The translations under genes were made by a program, and so were the position numbers. DNA of 6,750 bases from Paracoccaceae bacterium (lineage in GTDB: Bacteria; Pseudomonadota; Alphaproteobacteria; Rhodobacterales; Rhodobacteraceae), in contig RFZH01000127.1 in NCBI GenBank assembly GCA_009920815.1, forward strand, positions 1 to 6,750, in the 5' to 3' direction. Of this stretch, positions 1 through 5,140 are shown one piece after another (the stretch's first letter is position 1; each line of letters begins with the position of its first letter). The notes beneath the pieces were generated by a model. The model saw only the letters and a program-made list of their open reading frames with translations. It searched no databases and was not told where the DNA came from.

Positions 1-143
1 GATTACTGGACAGCATTGTTTATGTTCAGGTGATGTCTGAAAAAATCATTGAGACCCGCAACATCTCTTACGAAATAGCGTTGTGCAAAGCGTCCAATGC
101 ATGCGTTCTGTCCCAGCCAATGGCAACCACTTGACTGACGGCT
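1..143. other. Left edge, no gene assigned
   Basis: No gene can be supported here. On the minus strand, the reading frame of the PepSY gene stays open after its TGA stop (146-144) for 46 sense codons until a TAA at 5-3, but that stretch has no ATG, GTG or TTG. The plus strand is open in one frame from the edge to a TGA at 132-134 (43 codons) and could be the tail of a convergent gene. I cannot choose between these, and neither peptide is recognisable. Confidence 0.3.
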
Positions 144-725
144 TCAGGTAAACATTCTTGAAAATTTGCGTTTGAATTTTTTGTGCCTTGGCATGTACCA
201 AAGAATAAGGCCACTGAATCCAAATATCATCAATGAAAAAGCAGTTATATCGGCAAGGATGGTTCCAAAGCTCCACCCCAACCATCCGGTCCTATGAAAG
301 ACGCCAAAGACATAGTTCCAATAGATCTTGCGACTTACCAAGGTTCCGCTTGGATCAAACATACGGTTTTGGATTTTGGACTTTACGTAATAATGTCCCG
401 TATTTCTTACAACGATAATATCCCCTGCGGCGCGTTCAAAGCGAATAGCATCTTGGTCATGATACGTTATTTTATTCACCGAAAGCATTTCACTTTCTGG
501 CCAATAAAGCCGTGCGATGTCGGCGGCTTTTTCGGGTGTCATCGGTGCGCCCAATTTCGCAAACAGATTTGGATCTTCTTGGTAGTTTTGAAGTGGCAAT
601 ATCGAACGAATAACGTCTGGGTGATTTAGATAAAAACCGGTCAGGCCAAAGAAAATTACCCATGGCAAAGCGATAATCCCAAACCAGGAATGCAAAAGCC
701 TTATGTATTTAAGGGTTAAAGCCAT
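144..725 (-). CDS. PepSY-type two-helix membrane protein
   Basis: About 193 residues, last gene of the leftward operon. A first membrane helix spans roughly residues 15-33, preceded by the LLHSWFG motif. A periplasmic part of about 115 residues follows (with MTPEKAADIARLYWP, a PepSY-like helix), then a second helix at roughly 153-178 introduced by FHRTGWLG and ending LILWYMPRHKK. This layout, with a histidine just before the first helix and another (about H144) before the second, is typical of the PepSY-associated TM family (PiuB/FoxB-like), whose members are linked to iron uptake or membrane electron transfer. The short two-helix form gives no specific activity. GTG (728) and ATG (725) are adjacent in-frame starts; a GGAG at 735-738 sits 6 and 9 nt upstream respectively, so the choice is not certain. 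The gene starts about 6 nt after the kinase-like gene ends, so the two are probably co-translated. Confidence 0.8.
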   Translation of the reverse strand: MALTLKYIRLLHSWFGIIALPWVIFFGLTGFYLNHPDVIRSILPLQNYQEDPNLFAKLGAPMTPEKAADIARLYWPESEMLSVNKITYHDQDAIRFERAAGDIIVVRNTGHYYVKSKIQNRMFDPSGTLVSRKIYWNYVFGVFHRTGWLGWSFGTILADITAFSLMIFGFSGLILWYMPRHKKFKRKFSRMFT

Positions 726-731
726 CACTGT

Positions 732-1466
732 TTACTCCACTTTTGTTTTTACTATTGTTGTAAAGTCATCACCGATCACAAAACGTTTCAACGCTGAAGG
801 TGCACGCAAAATTGAAACCTTTTTAGGTGAGTAGTCGTCATCTAGTTCCCACAATGTGTCCAAAAGAAAAGTTTCACCTATTTTGGCCACCTTGAATGCA
901 TTCACTTTTGAATAGGCTATATTCTTTCCTGCAAAGAAATGTGCTGGGTTCGCGGTGGTGCCGTTAAAGTCAAGCAAAGGTCTGCGAAGCCTAAGTGGCA
1001 ATCCAAGGGCGGTGAACCGTCCGACTTTTGGGTGCCACAATAAAAGGTCGTCCGCGACTATTGTTTGGCCACCAAGTGCCTTTTGGTACATGAGTGAAGA
1101 TTTACCGCGATTTTTTTGTCCGATGACGACATTTAAAAGGCCGCCGTTGCAATATCCGGCGCAATGTAAAAGCAATTTATTTTGGTTTAAGGCTGTGATG
1201 ACATAGGCAAAATTGATCAAAACCTCGTTTACAGCATTCATAAGATCAGCGTGTCGCACCGGCTTGGTTAGCACGATAGAATCGACTGTATAATTTTCAT
1301 CGTCAAACCTGATGGAGATTTCATGAACACATGTTTGGTCTGATGGTTGAATTGTCCAGCCGTTCAATATTTGTTTTAGAATCGCCACAAAGTAACGCGG
1401 GCAAAGGACATGTATAGCATGCCCTCCGCCGATGATGGTCCAACTCTCAAGAGAATGATCTCTCAT
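732..1466 (-). CDS. HPr-kinase-like P-loop protein
   Basis: A 244-residue cytosolic protein resembling HPr kinase/phosphorylase-related kinases. The conserved half begins near residue 98 with LLLHCAG, followed by a Walker A loop GQKNRGKS (116-123, fitting GxxxxGKS) and the acidic pair in IVADDLLLW (136-144), in the spacing seen in the HprK/PEPCK-like fold. The first 90 residues are a variable domain without a motif I recognise. It is shorter than bifunctional HPr kinase (about 310) and longer than the minimal alphaproteobacterial HprK (about 150), and no PTS genes lie nearby, so a PTS role is unlikely. Known HprK-like relatives phosphorylate serine in ribosomal peptides, for example the lasso-peptide kinases. 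Here the first gene of the operon encodes a serine-rich protein, which makes it a possible substrate (inference). It starts 3 nt after the lipoprotein stop. Confidence 0.75.
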   Translation of the reverse strand: MRDHSLESWTIIGGGHAIHVLCPRYFVAILKQILNGWTIQPSDQTCVHEISIRFDDENYTVDSIVLTKPVRHADLMNAVNEVLINFAYVITALNQNKLLLHCAGYCNGGLLNVVIGQKNRGKSSLMYQKALGGQTIVADDLLLWHPKVGRFTALGLPLRLRRPLLDFNGTTANPAHFFAGKNIAYSKVNAFKVAKIGETFLLDTLWELDDDYSPKKVSILRAPSALKRFVIGDDFTTIVKTKVE

Positions 1467-1469
1467 GAG

Positions 1470-1742
1470 TTATTTCCACTCTCCGCCTTTTATCTTGCAA
1501 TATTGCCGTGAAGAACTGCTGTCATGTGTTGCAATGCGTACTGATCTACACAACAAGGTTTTGCTCGCTTTTGTTCCGATAATCTCAAAAAGTGCGTCGT
1601 TACCGATTTCCCCTCGATAGCCATTTGGTTGGCTGTCCAGTGCGGCGAACAACTGAGGAGCCTCATCACGTGTGTAGGTTTTTAAGTTGCACGCAGAGAC
1701 GGATACGATGATGAGAGCTGTCACAAAAAGTTTTTTAAACAT
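1470..1742 (-). CDS. Small predicted lipoprotein
   Basis: A 90-residue protein with a type II (lipoprotein) signal: a MFKK start, a hydrophobic stretch FVTALIIVSVS, then the lipobox VSAC with Cys18 as the likely lipidated residue. The mature part is about 73 residues, with two more cysteines (about 65 and 82) flanking a run of four serines; these could form a disulfide in the periplasm. I do not recognise the family. Its ATG shares one base with the TGA of the upstream Ser/Gly-rich gene (a TGATG overlap at 1742), so it is probably translationally coupled to it. The kinase-like gene follows 3 nt later. Signal and operon position are clear; function is unknown. Confidence 0.75.
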   Translation of the reverse strand: MFKKLFVTALIIVSVSACNLKTYTRDEAPQLFAALDSQPNGYRGEIGNDALFEIIGTKASKTLLCRSVRIATHDSSSSRQYCKIKGGEWK

Positions 1743-2068
1743 CAGTTAAAGCTCTTTAATACATCATCAAGATCTGAGTCATTTACTGATGATAAACCGT
1801 CACTGGTTTCTTGTTGACAGTTTTGTTGACCGTTTGCGTCAGTTGCACAGTAGATACTTGCGCGGCCACCGCCACTTCGGCTTGCACCACCGCTGCTGAT
1901 GCTTGCGCCACCGCCACTTCGGCTTGCACCGCCGCTGCTGACGCTTGCACCGCCGCCACTGTCATTACTGCTGGCTCCGCCGCTTGCGCGTGCCGTTGTC
2001 CCGACAAGTGCAAGCGCACTTGAAGATGATGCGACCAACATTAATTGCATAAATTTTCGACGTAACAT
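1742..2068 (-). CDS. Tat-signal Ser/Gly-repeat exported protein
   Basis: First gene of the leftward operon, 108 residues from the ATG at 2068. The N-terminus MLRRKFMQLMLVASSSSALA has a twin-arginine RRKFM motif and a hydrophobic core, with a likely cleavage after ARA (residue 28). The mature protein opens with a low-complexity Ser/Gly/Ala region (about 29-70) built on a 14-residue unit of the type SGGGASVSSGGASR. It ends in a more ordinary tail containing two cysteines 9 residues apart (C74 and C84) and an acidic end. I chose the ATG because AAAGGTGA lies just upstream; a GTG 15 nt earlier (2083) is in frame but would overlap that ribosome binding site. No known family recognised. Its position makes it a candidate substrate or structural product of the kinase-like, lipoprotein and PepSY proteins encoded behind it. 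Tat export would allow modification in the cytoplasm before secretion (inference). Confidence 0.7.
   Translation of the reverse strand: MLRRKFMQLMLVASSSSALALVGTTARASGGASSNDSGGGASVSSGGASRSGGGASISSGGASRSGGGRASIYCATDANGQQNCQQETSDGLSSVNDSDLDDVLKSFN
1873..1956 (-). repeat. Two 42-bp tandem repeats in coding sequence
   Basis: Two adjacent 42-nt units (1873-1914 and 1915-1956) differ at only a few, mostly synonymous, positions. They have partial, degenerate units on both sides (about 1850-1872 and 1957-1985). They encode the 14-residue Ser/Gly units of the exported protein. Such arrays can change copy number by slippage or recombination while staying in frame. Confidence 0.8.
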
Positions 2069-2165
2069 GTGTTCACCTTTCACGTTTCACTAATTGGGTT
2101 TACGCTAGCTAACCATCATCGGGATTTCTATTGACCAAAGGTTATAAATGCGGCTTGTTCTCGTG

Positions 2166-2185
2166 CATATAACGCAAGTTATATG
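2166..2185. promoter_or_regulatory. 20-bp inverted repeat, candidate operator
   Basis: CATATAAC-GCAA-GTTATATG is a perfect 8-bp inverted repeat with a 4-bp centre. It lies in the 187-bp region between the divergent operon and the LuxR-type gene, about 100 bp from the first start and 70 bp from the other. The 20-bp size matches the usual footprint of a dimeric LuxR/GerE-type regulator, so it may be its binding site. The operator role is inferred; no strong sigma70 promoter was found on either strand of this region. Confidence 0.4.
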
Positions 2186-2255
2186 AAATTAATGTGATTA
2201 TCATTGAATACTTGGGTGCACTGAATTTAATACTATACCGTATGAGACAGATCAC

Positions 2256-2777
2256 ATGCGCAGGTTTTTAATGGGTCACACACATTTAGTTAGCGTTTTC
2301 TTTGTTGCTAAGATAATCGCATTTCTATTTTTTATGTTTGATGTTGCATTTGATTTGCAAGATCACATTCAGAATATGACCCCATATGACAAGGGCGAGA
2401 TTGTCCACCTAGGCTTTGAGGTTTTTGCGGTTTTTGCGCTTGGTGCGGGGATATTTGTTACAACTCAGTACATGACATTGTTACGTGAAAATAAACAGAG
2501 CGCCGAAATGTCATTGCATTACCTGCGCCGCGATTTCGAAGGTCTGGCAAAACGAAAATTTAACGCCTGGGCTTTGACCCCTGCGGAAAAAGATATTTCT
2601 ATTTTACTATTAAAGGGTCTCGGGACCAACGAAATTTCAGAGATTCGGTCAACAAAGATTGGAACAGTAAAGCTCCAGGTCCATAAGGTTTTACAAAAGG
2701 CAGGCGCATCAAACAGGGCAGAATTCATGTCCTTGTTTATGGATGAATTTCTAGATATCGCAACAGAGCTCGAGTGA
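2256..2777 (+). CDS. Membrane-anchored LuxR-type regulator
   Basis: A 173-residue protein with two predicted membrane helices (about 11-30 and 50-72), a charged linker likely to form a coiled coil (about 75-103), and a C-terminal LuxR/GerE helix-turn-helix domain (about 106-165). The HTH shows the family pattern: LTPAEKDISILLLKGLGTNEISEI, then GTVKLQVHKVLQKAGASNRAEF. There is no receiver domain or autoinducer-binding domain, so the signal is probably sensed in or near the membrane. A second in-frame ATG at 2271 (residue 6) has an AGG about 6 nt upstream and could be the true start; the longer form is kept because upstream spacing does not exclude it. The gene is divergent from the Ser/Gly-protein operon and is a natural candidate to control it (inference). 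The tRNA gene on the other strand lies 23 bp past the stop. Confidence 0.85.
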   Translation: MRRFLMGHTHLVSVFFVAKIIAFLFFMFDVAFDLQDHIQNMTPYDKGEIVHLGFEVFAVFALGAGIFVTTQYMTLLRENKQSAEMSLHYLRRDFEGLAKRKFNAWALTPAEKDISILLLKGLGTNEISEIRSTKIGTVKLQVHKVLQKAGASNRAEFMSLFMDEFLDIATELE

Positions 2778-2800
2778 TAGAAAATGTATCACGATAAACC

Positions 2801-2872
2801 TGGTGCCGGTGATAGGGAACCTACGACCCCATCATTACGAATGACGTGCTCTACCAGCTGAGCTACACCGGC
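2801..2872 (-). tRNA. tRNA-Thr(CGT) with a 4-nt T-loop deletion
   Basis: Read on the minus strand: a perfect 7-bp acceptor stem (GCCGGTG/CACCGGC), D-arm GCTC-AGCTGGTA-GAGC, anticodon arm CGTCA-TTCGTAA-TGATG with anticodon CGT (reads ACG, threonine), variable loop GGGTC, and an encoded CCA end (2803-2801). The T-arm is abnormal. Its stem halves GTAGG and CCTAT are present and can pair, but only TTC lies between them instead of a 7-nt TTCRANY loop, giving 72 nt instead of 76. Such a loop cannot make the standard D-loop contact, so the product is probably non-functional, or the sequence is wrong here. A tRNA-Thr(TGT) elsewhere could still read ACG by wobble. Confidence 0.8.
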
Positions 2873-2881
2873 GTCAGGAAT

Positions 2882-2910
2882 TTTCTAAATTAACACAATG
2901 CCCACTTCAA
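2882..2910 (-). promoter_or_regulatory. Probable sigma70 promoter of the tRNA gene
   Basis: On the minus strand, TTGAAG (2910-2905) and TAGAAA (2887-2882) are separated by exactly 17 bp, and transcription would start a few bases upstream of the tRNA 5' end at 2872. Each hexamer matches the consensus at four of six positions. The promoter looks intact although the tRNA body is damaged. Confidence 0.5.
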
Positions 2911-2927
2911 GCCCTTCGTTTGCTACG

Positions 2928-2949
2928 ATTGAAATTGAAATTGAAATTG
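2928..2949. repeat. ATTGAA hexamer tandem repeat
   Basis: Nearly four copies of ATTGAA in direct succession (22 nt), in the intergenic region about 55 bp upstream of the YggT-family gene. A short microsatellite of this kind may vary in copy number. No binding function can be deduced. Confidence 0.7.
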
Positions 2950-3005
2950 TCCACTTGTTCTTTGATGTGATCGGTCTTAACTGAGTAAATGAAGGAGAAA
3001 ACACG

Positions 3006-3287
3006 ATGATGGCAATTTACGGACCGCTGCGGCTTGTTTTGGATGTCGCTTATTTTGTGATGATTGTTCATATCATCATGAGCTGGCTCATTAGTTTTCA
3101 AGTTCTTAACGTATATCAGCCGATAGTAGGGCAGATTTGGGTTGGGCTAAACAAGTTGTTAGAGCCGATTTACGCCCCGATTCGGCGCGTTTTGCCAAAC
3201 ACTCGGCCTTTGGATTTGGCACCTTTGGTTGCCTTTATACTTGTCATTTCGTTGCGTGATTACATTCTACCTGCGGTTTTACTCTGA
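3006..3287 (+). CDS. YggT-family membrane protein
   Basis: A 93-residue protein with two membrane helices: about 8-32 (LRLVLDVAYFVMIVHIIMSWLI) and about 68-92 (DLAPLVAFILVISLRDYIL). Between them is the family signature: LLEPIYAPIRRVLPNTRPLDLAPLV. Length and layout match single-repeat YggT proteins, small inner-membrane proteins found widely in bacteria and plastids. Work in other organisms links the family to envelope/osmotic tolerance and, in plastids, to membrane organisation; the role here cannot be read from sequence. AAGGAG (2992-2997) lies 8 nt before the chosen ATG; the next ATG codon directly follows and is less well spaced. Confidence 0.9.
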   Translation: MMAIYGPLRLVLDVAYFVMIVHIIMSWLISFQVLNVYQPIVGQIWVGLNKLLEPIYAPIRRVLPNTRPLDLAPLVAFILVISLRDYILPAVLL

Positions 3288-3362
3288 TAAAGCTTTGCTT
3301 TACTTGGCAAATGCTGGCGGTATGAATATCATGGCCGGCATGTCGTGTTGAGATGGGAGCCC

Positions 3363-3663
3363 ATGCAAGATTTTAAATGGTACCTTCGGTGTTTCAAAAC
3401 TGGTTAGTTTTTCTAAAATACCCGCACCAGTTCCAGACGATTTCATCGATGGGTTGATTTCACGGTGTGATCAAGATGCTGTTTTGAAAGCTGATGGTGA
3501 TATGTGTCCCGGCGATCAAGTGATTATCAATCAAGGTCCCTTTTCAAATTTTCTGGCGACCATTCAAGATATTCAGGACGACGAGCGTGTCTGGATATTG
3601 TTGGATCTTTTGGGCCAGAAAAGTAAAATCAATGTGCCAAAATCCAATTTGCAATTGACGTGA
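3363..3663 (+). pseudogene. NusG/RfaH-like gene with NGN domain deleted
   Basis: Remains of a NusG-paralogue (specialised transcription antiterminator) gene. The ATG at 3363, with GGGAG just upstream, begins MQDFKWYL, the usual WYL start of an NGN domain, but that frame stops at a TAG after 14 codons. In the next frame, from about 3372, runs ILNGTFGVSKLVSF, then PAPVPDDFIDGLISRC. The KOW half follows (PGDQVIINQGPFSNFLATI and DDERVWILLDLLGQ), with stop TGA at 3661-3663. These are respectively the start, the end of the NGN domain, and the linker plus KOW domain of a protein normally about 170 residues long. Some 70 residues of NGN, which binds RNA polymerase, are missing. The junction falls in AAATGGTACC (3375-3384), readable as KWY in one frame and NGT in the other, which suggests deletion between short repeats. 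A TTG at 3454 could start only the KOW part (69 residues). Confidence 0.75.
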
Positions 3664-3730
3664 TGGTATTTTGATCATCCTCTTTCACAGAAGCCTTGCG
3701 CATGTCGTATAACAGCGTTACCCAAGTCGA

Positions 3731-4669
3731 ATGAGAATAATACGCGATTATCAATTTGTTGCGCCAGAGGATCGCGGCGCCAGTGTGGCCATCGGAAATT
3801 TCGATGGGGTGCATCTTGGACATCAAGCCGTGATCGAAATTGCAAAAGCTGCTGGTAAGTCATTATCGGCGCCATTGGGCATATTGACGTTTCAACCTCA
3901 CCCAAGACAATATTTTGCCCCTGAGGCACCTTCTTTTCGTTTGATGAGTGCGCAGGCGCGATCAAACCGGTTAGCAAAGCTAGGTGTGGAACGTCTGTAC
4001 GAGCTGAATTTTAACGCTGCAATGTCAGCGCTTTCACCTAGAGAATTTGCGCAGCTGGTGATTGCAGACGGTCTAGGCTTAACCCATGTTGTGGTTGGTG
4101 CGGATTTTTGTTTTGGTAAGGGTCGCGCTGGCAATGTAGATGATCTTGTTGCCTTTGGAAAAGAGATGGGGTTCGGTGTGACCGTGGCACCGCTTTTATC
4201 AAATGCGGTTGGTGAAGTCTCTTCGACTGCAATTCGGGATGCTCTCTCTGATGGGCGTCCGCGTGATGCAGCGACACAGCTGGGACATTGGCATCGTATT
4301 GAAGGTCCGGTGATCGGTGGCGAACAACGCGGCCGTGAATTGGGTTACCCAACTGCAAACATGGCACTAGATGGTTTGCATCTGCCAAAGTTGGGCGTTT
4401 ATGCAGTTCTCGTCGAGATATTGGAAGGGCCTTTCAAAGGTGAATATCATGGTGCTGCATCATTGGGTGTGCGCCCGATGTTCGGGGAAAACACACCAAA
4501 CCTGGAAACGTTTATTTTTGATTTTTCTGGTGATCTTTATGGCACAAAGCTTTCAATTGGCTTGGTTGAGTATCTGAGACCTGAATTAAAGTTCGACAGC
4601 CTTGACGCCCTGATACACCAAATGGCGCAGGATTGCGATCAAGCGCGGAACATTCTGGCAGAGCTATGA
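3731..4669 (+). CDS. ribF: Bifunctional riboflavin kinase/FAD synthetase
   Basis: A 312-residue full-length RibF. It phosphorylates riboflavin to FMN and adenylylates FMN to FAD in the cytosol. The N-terminal FAD synthetase domain has the nucleotidyltransferase motif GNFDGVHLGH (22-31), FQPHP (54-58), VVGADFCFGKGRAG (121-134) and SSTAIRDAL (164-172). The C-terminal riboflavin kinase domain has GPVIGGEQRGRELGYPTANM (192-211, with PTAN), LGVYAVLV and NLETFIFDF (257-265), where E259 matches the family's catalytic glutamate, and closes with EYLRPELKFDSLDALIHQM. The start MRIIRDYQF fits the family's N-terminus, but there is no clear Shine-Dalgarno sequence before it. A TATAAC (3708-3713) lies 17 nt upstream, so the transcript leader may be very short (weak inference). 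The stop overlaps the start of the UPF0260 gene by 4 nt (ATGA). Confidence 0.96.
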   Translation: MRIIRDYQFVAPEDRGASVAIGNFDGVHLGHQAVIEIAKAAGKSLSAPLGILTFQPHPRQYFAPEAPSFRLMSAQARSNRLAKLGVERLYELNFNAAMSALSPREFAQLVIADGLGLTHVVVGADFCFGKGRAGNVDDLVAFGKEMGFGVTVAPLLSNAVGEVSSTAIRDALSDGRPRDAATQLGHWHRIEGPVIGGEQRGRELGYPTANMALDGLHLPKLGVYAVLVEILEGPFKGEYHGAASLGVRPMFGENTPNLETFIFDFSGDLYGTKLSIGLVEYLRPELKFDSLDALIHQMAQDCDQARNILAEL

Positions 4670-5139
4670 CGGACGACCCGATCAAACGTGAGGGGCTTGC
4701 CCCAAGATTTTGGGAAAAAAAACCTATCAACGCGTTATCTGATGCCGAATGGGAAGCACTGTGTGATGGCTGTGGGAAATGCTGCCTAAATAAAATCGAA
4801 GACGAAGACACCGGTCGCGTTTATTTAACCCGCGTTGCATGCCGGTTGTTTGATGACAGTACCTGTCGCTGTGGACAGTATGAGATCAGGCATCAATTTG
4901 TGCCAGAGTGTATTGTTTTACGTCCTGATAATATTGACCAGCATGCCTATTGGATGCCACGCACATGCGCATATCGATTGTTGTGGCAAGGCAAACCTTT
5001 GCCAGCATGGCATCCGCTTTTGTCGGGTGATCCCGAAACTGTACATGACGCAGGTGTTTCAATGCGTCATCGCACCGTACCCGAATTCGAAGTTAGCGAA
5101 GATGATTGGGAAGATCATTTAATAGAGGAGCCTCGATAA
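4666..5139 (+). CDS. UPF0260 (YcgN-like) cysteine-cluster protein
   Basis: A 157-residue protein of the UPF0260/YcgN family, within the YkgJ-type 'zinc- or iron-chelating' cysteine-rich group. The key motif is LCDGCGKCCLNKIED (C33, C36, C39, C40), followed by C59, C67, C69, C82 (VPECIVL) and C101 (PRTCAYRLL), suggesting a bound metal or iron-sulfur centre. Length agrees with E. coli YcgN (about 150). The biochemical role of the family is not established to my knowledge. The start is the ATG at 4666, whose first bases overlap the ribF stop (ATGA), so translation is likely coupled; an in-frame TTG at 4633 inside ribF is a poorer choice. The aldolase gene begins one base after the stop, with GAGGAG inside the end of this gene. 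Confidence 0.9.
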   Translation: MTDDPIKREGLAPRFWEKKPINALSDAEWEALCDGCGKCCLNKIEDEDTGRVYLTRVACRLFDDSTCRCGQYEIRHQFVPECIVLRPDNIDQHAYWMPRTCAYRLLWQGKPLPAWHPLLSGDPETVHDAGVSMRHRTVPEFEVSEDDWEDHLIEEPR

Positions 5140-5140
5140 T

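Noticed and set aside
955..1206. Plus-strand frame inside the kinase-like gene
   Set aside because: No recognisable protein, and it lies wholly opposite a well-supported coding gene.
1850..1985. CRISPR-like repeats
   Set aside because: The 42-bp units are directly adjacent with no spacers and encode a protein repeat.
1860..1990. Flavinylation (FMN attachment) motif in the SGGAS repeats next to a PepSY gene
   Set aside because: The repeats do not match the SGA(T/S) attachment motif with its preceding acidic residue, and no ApbE-type transferase is in the window.
1811..2093. Open frames on the plus strand and another minus frame across the repeat region
   Set aside because: They are low-complexity shadows of the Ser/Gly repeat gene (runs of Ala/Cys/Thr or Pro/Leu) without ribosome binding sites; the minus frame with a Tat signal and operon coupling explains the region.
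2774..2792. Hairpin GTGATA/TATCAC after the LuxR-type gene as a terminator
   Set aside because: The stem is only 6 bp, AT-rich, and no T-run follows on either strand.
3288..3302. Hairpin TAAAGC/GCTTTA after the YggT-family gene as a terminator
   Set aside because: Short weak stem with a 3-nt loop and no U-tract.
3685..3713. Promoter for ribF with TATAAC as -10
   Set aside because: No acceptable -35 at 16-18 bp spacing; TTTCAC lies 19 bp away and matches poorly.
4633..4665. Longer UPF0260 start at an in-frame TTG
   Set aside because: It lies inside ribF, lacks a ribosome binding site, and the ATG at 4666 gives the usual family length and ATGA coupling.
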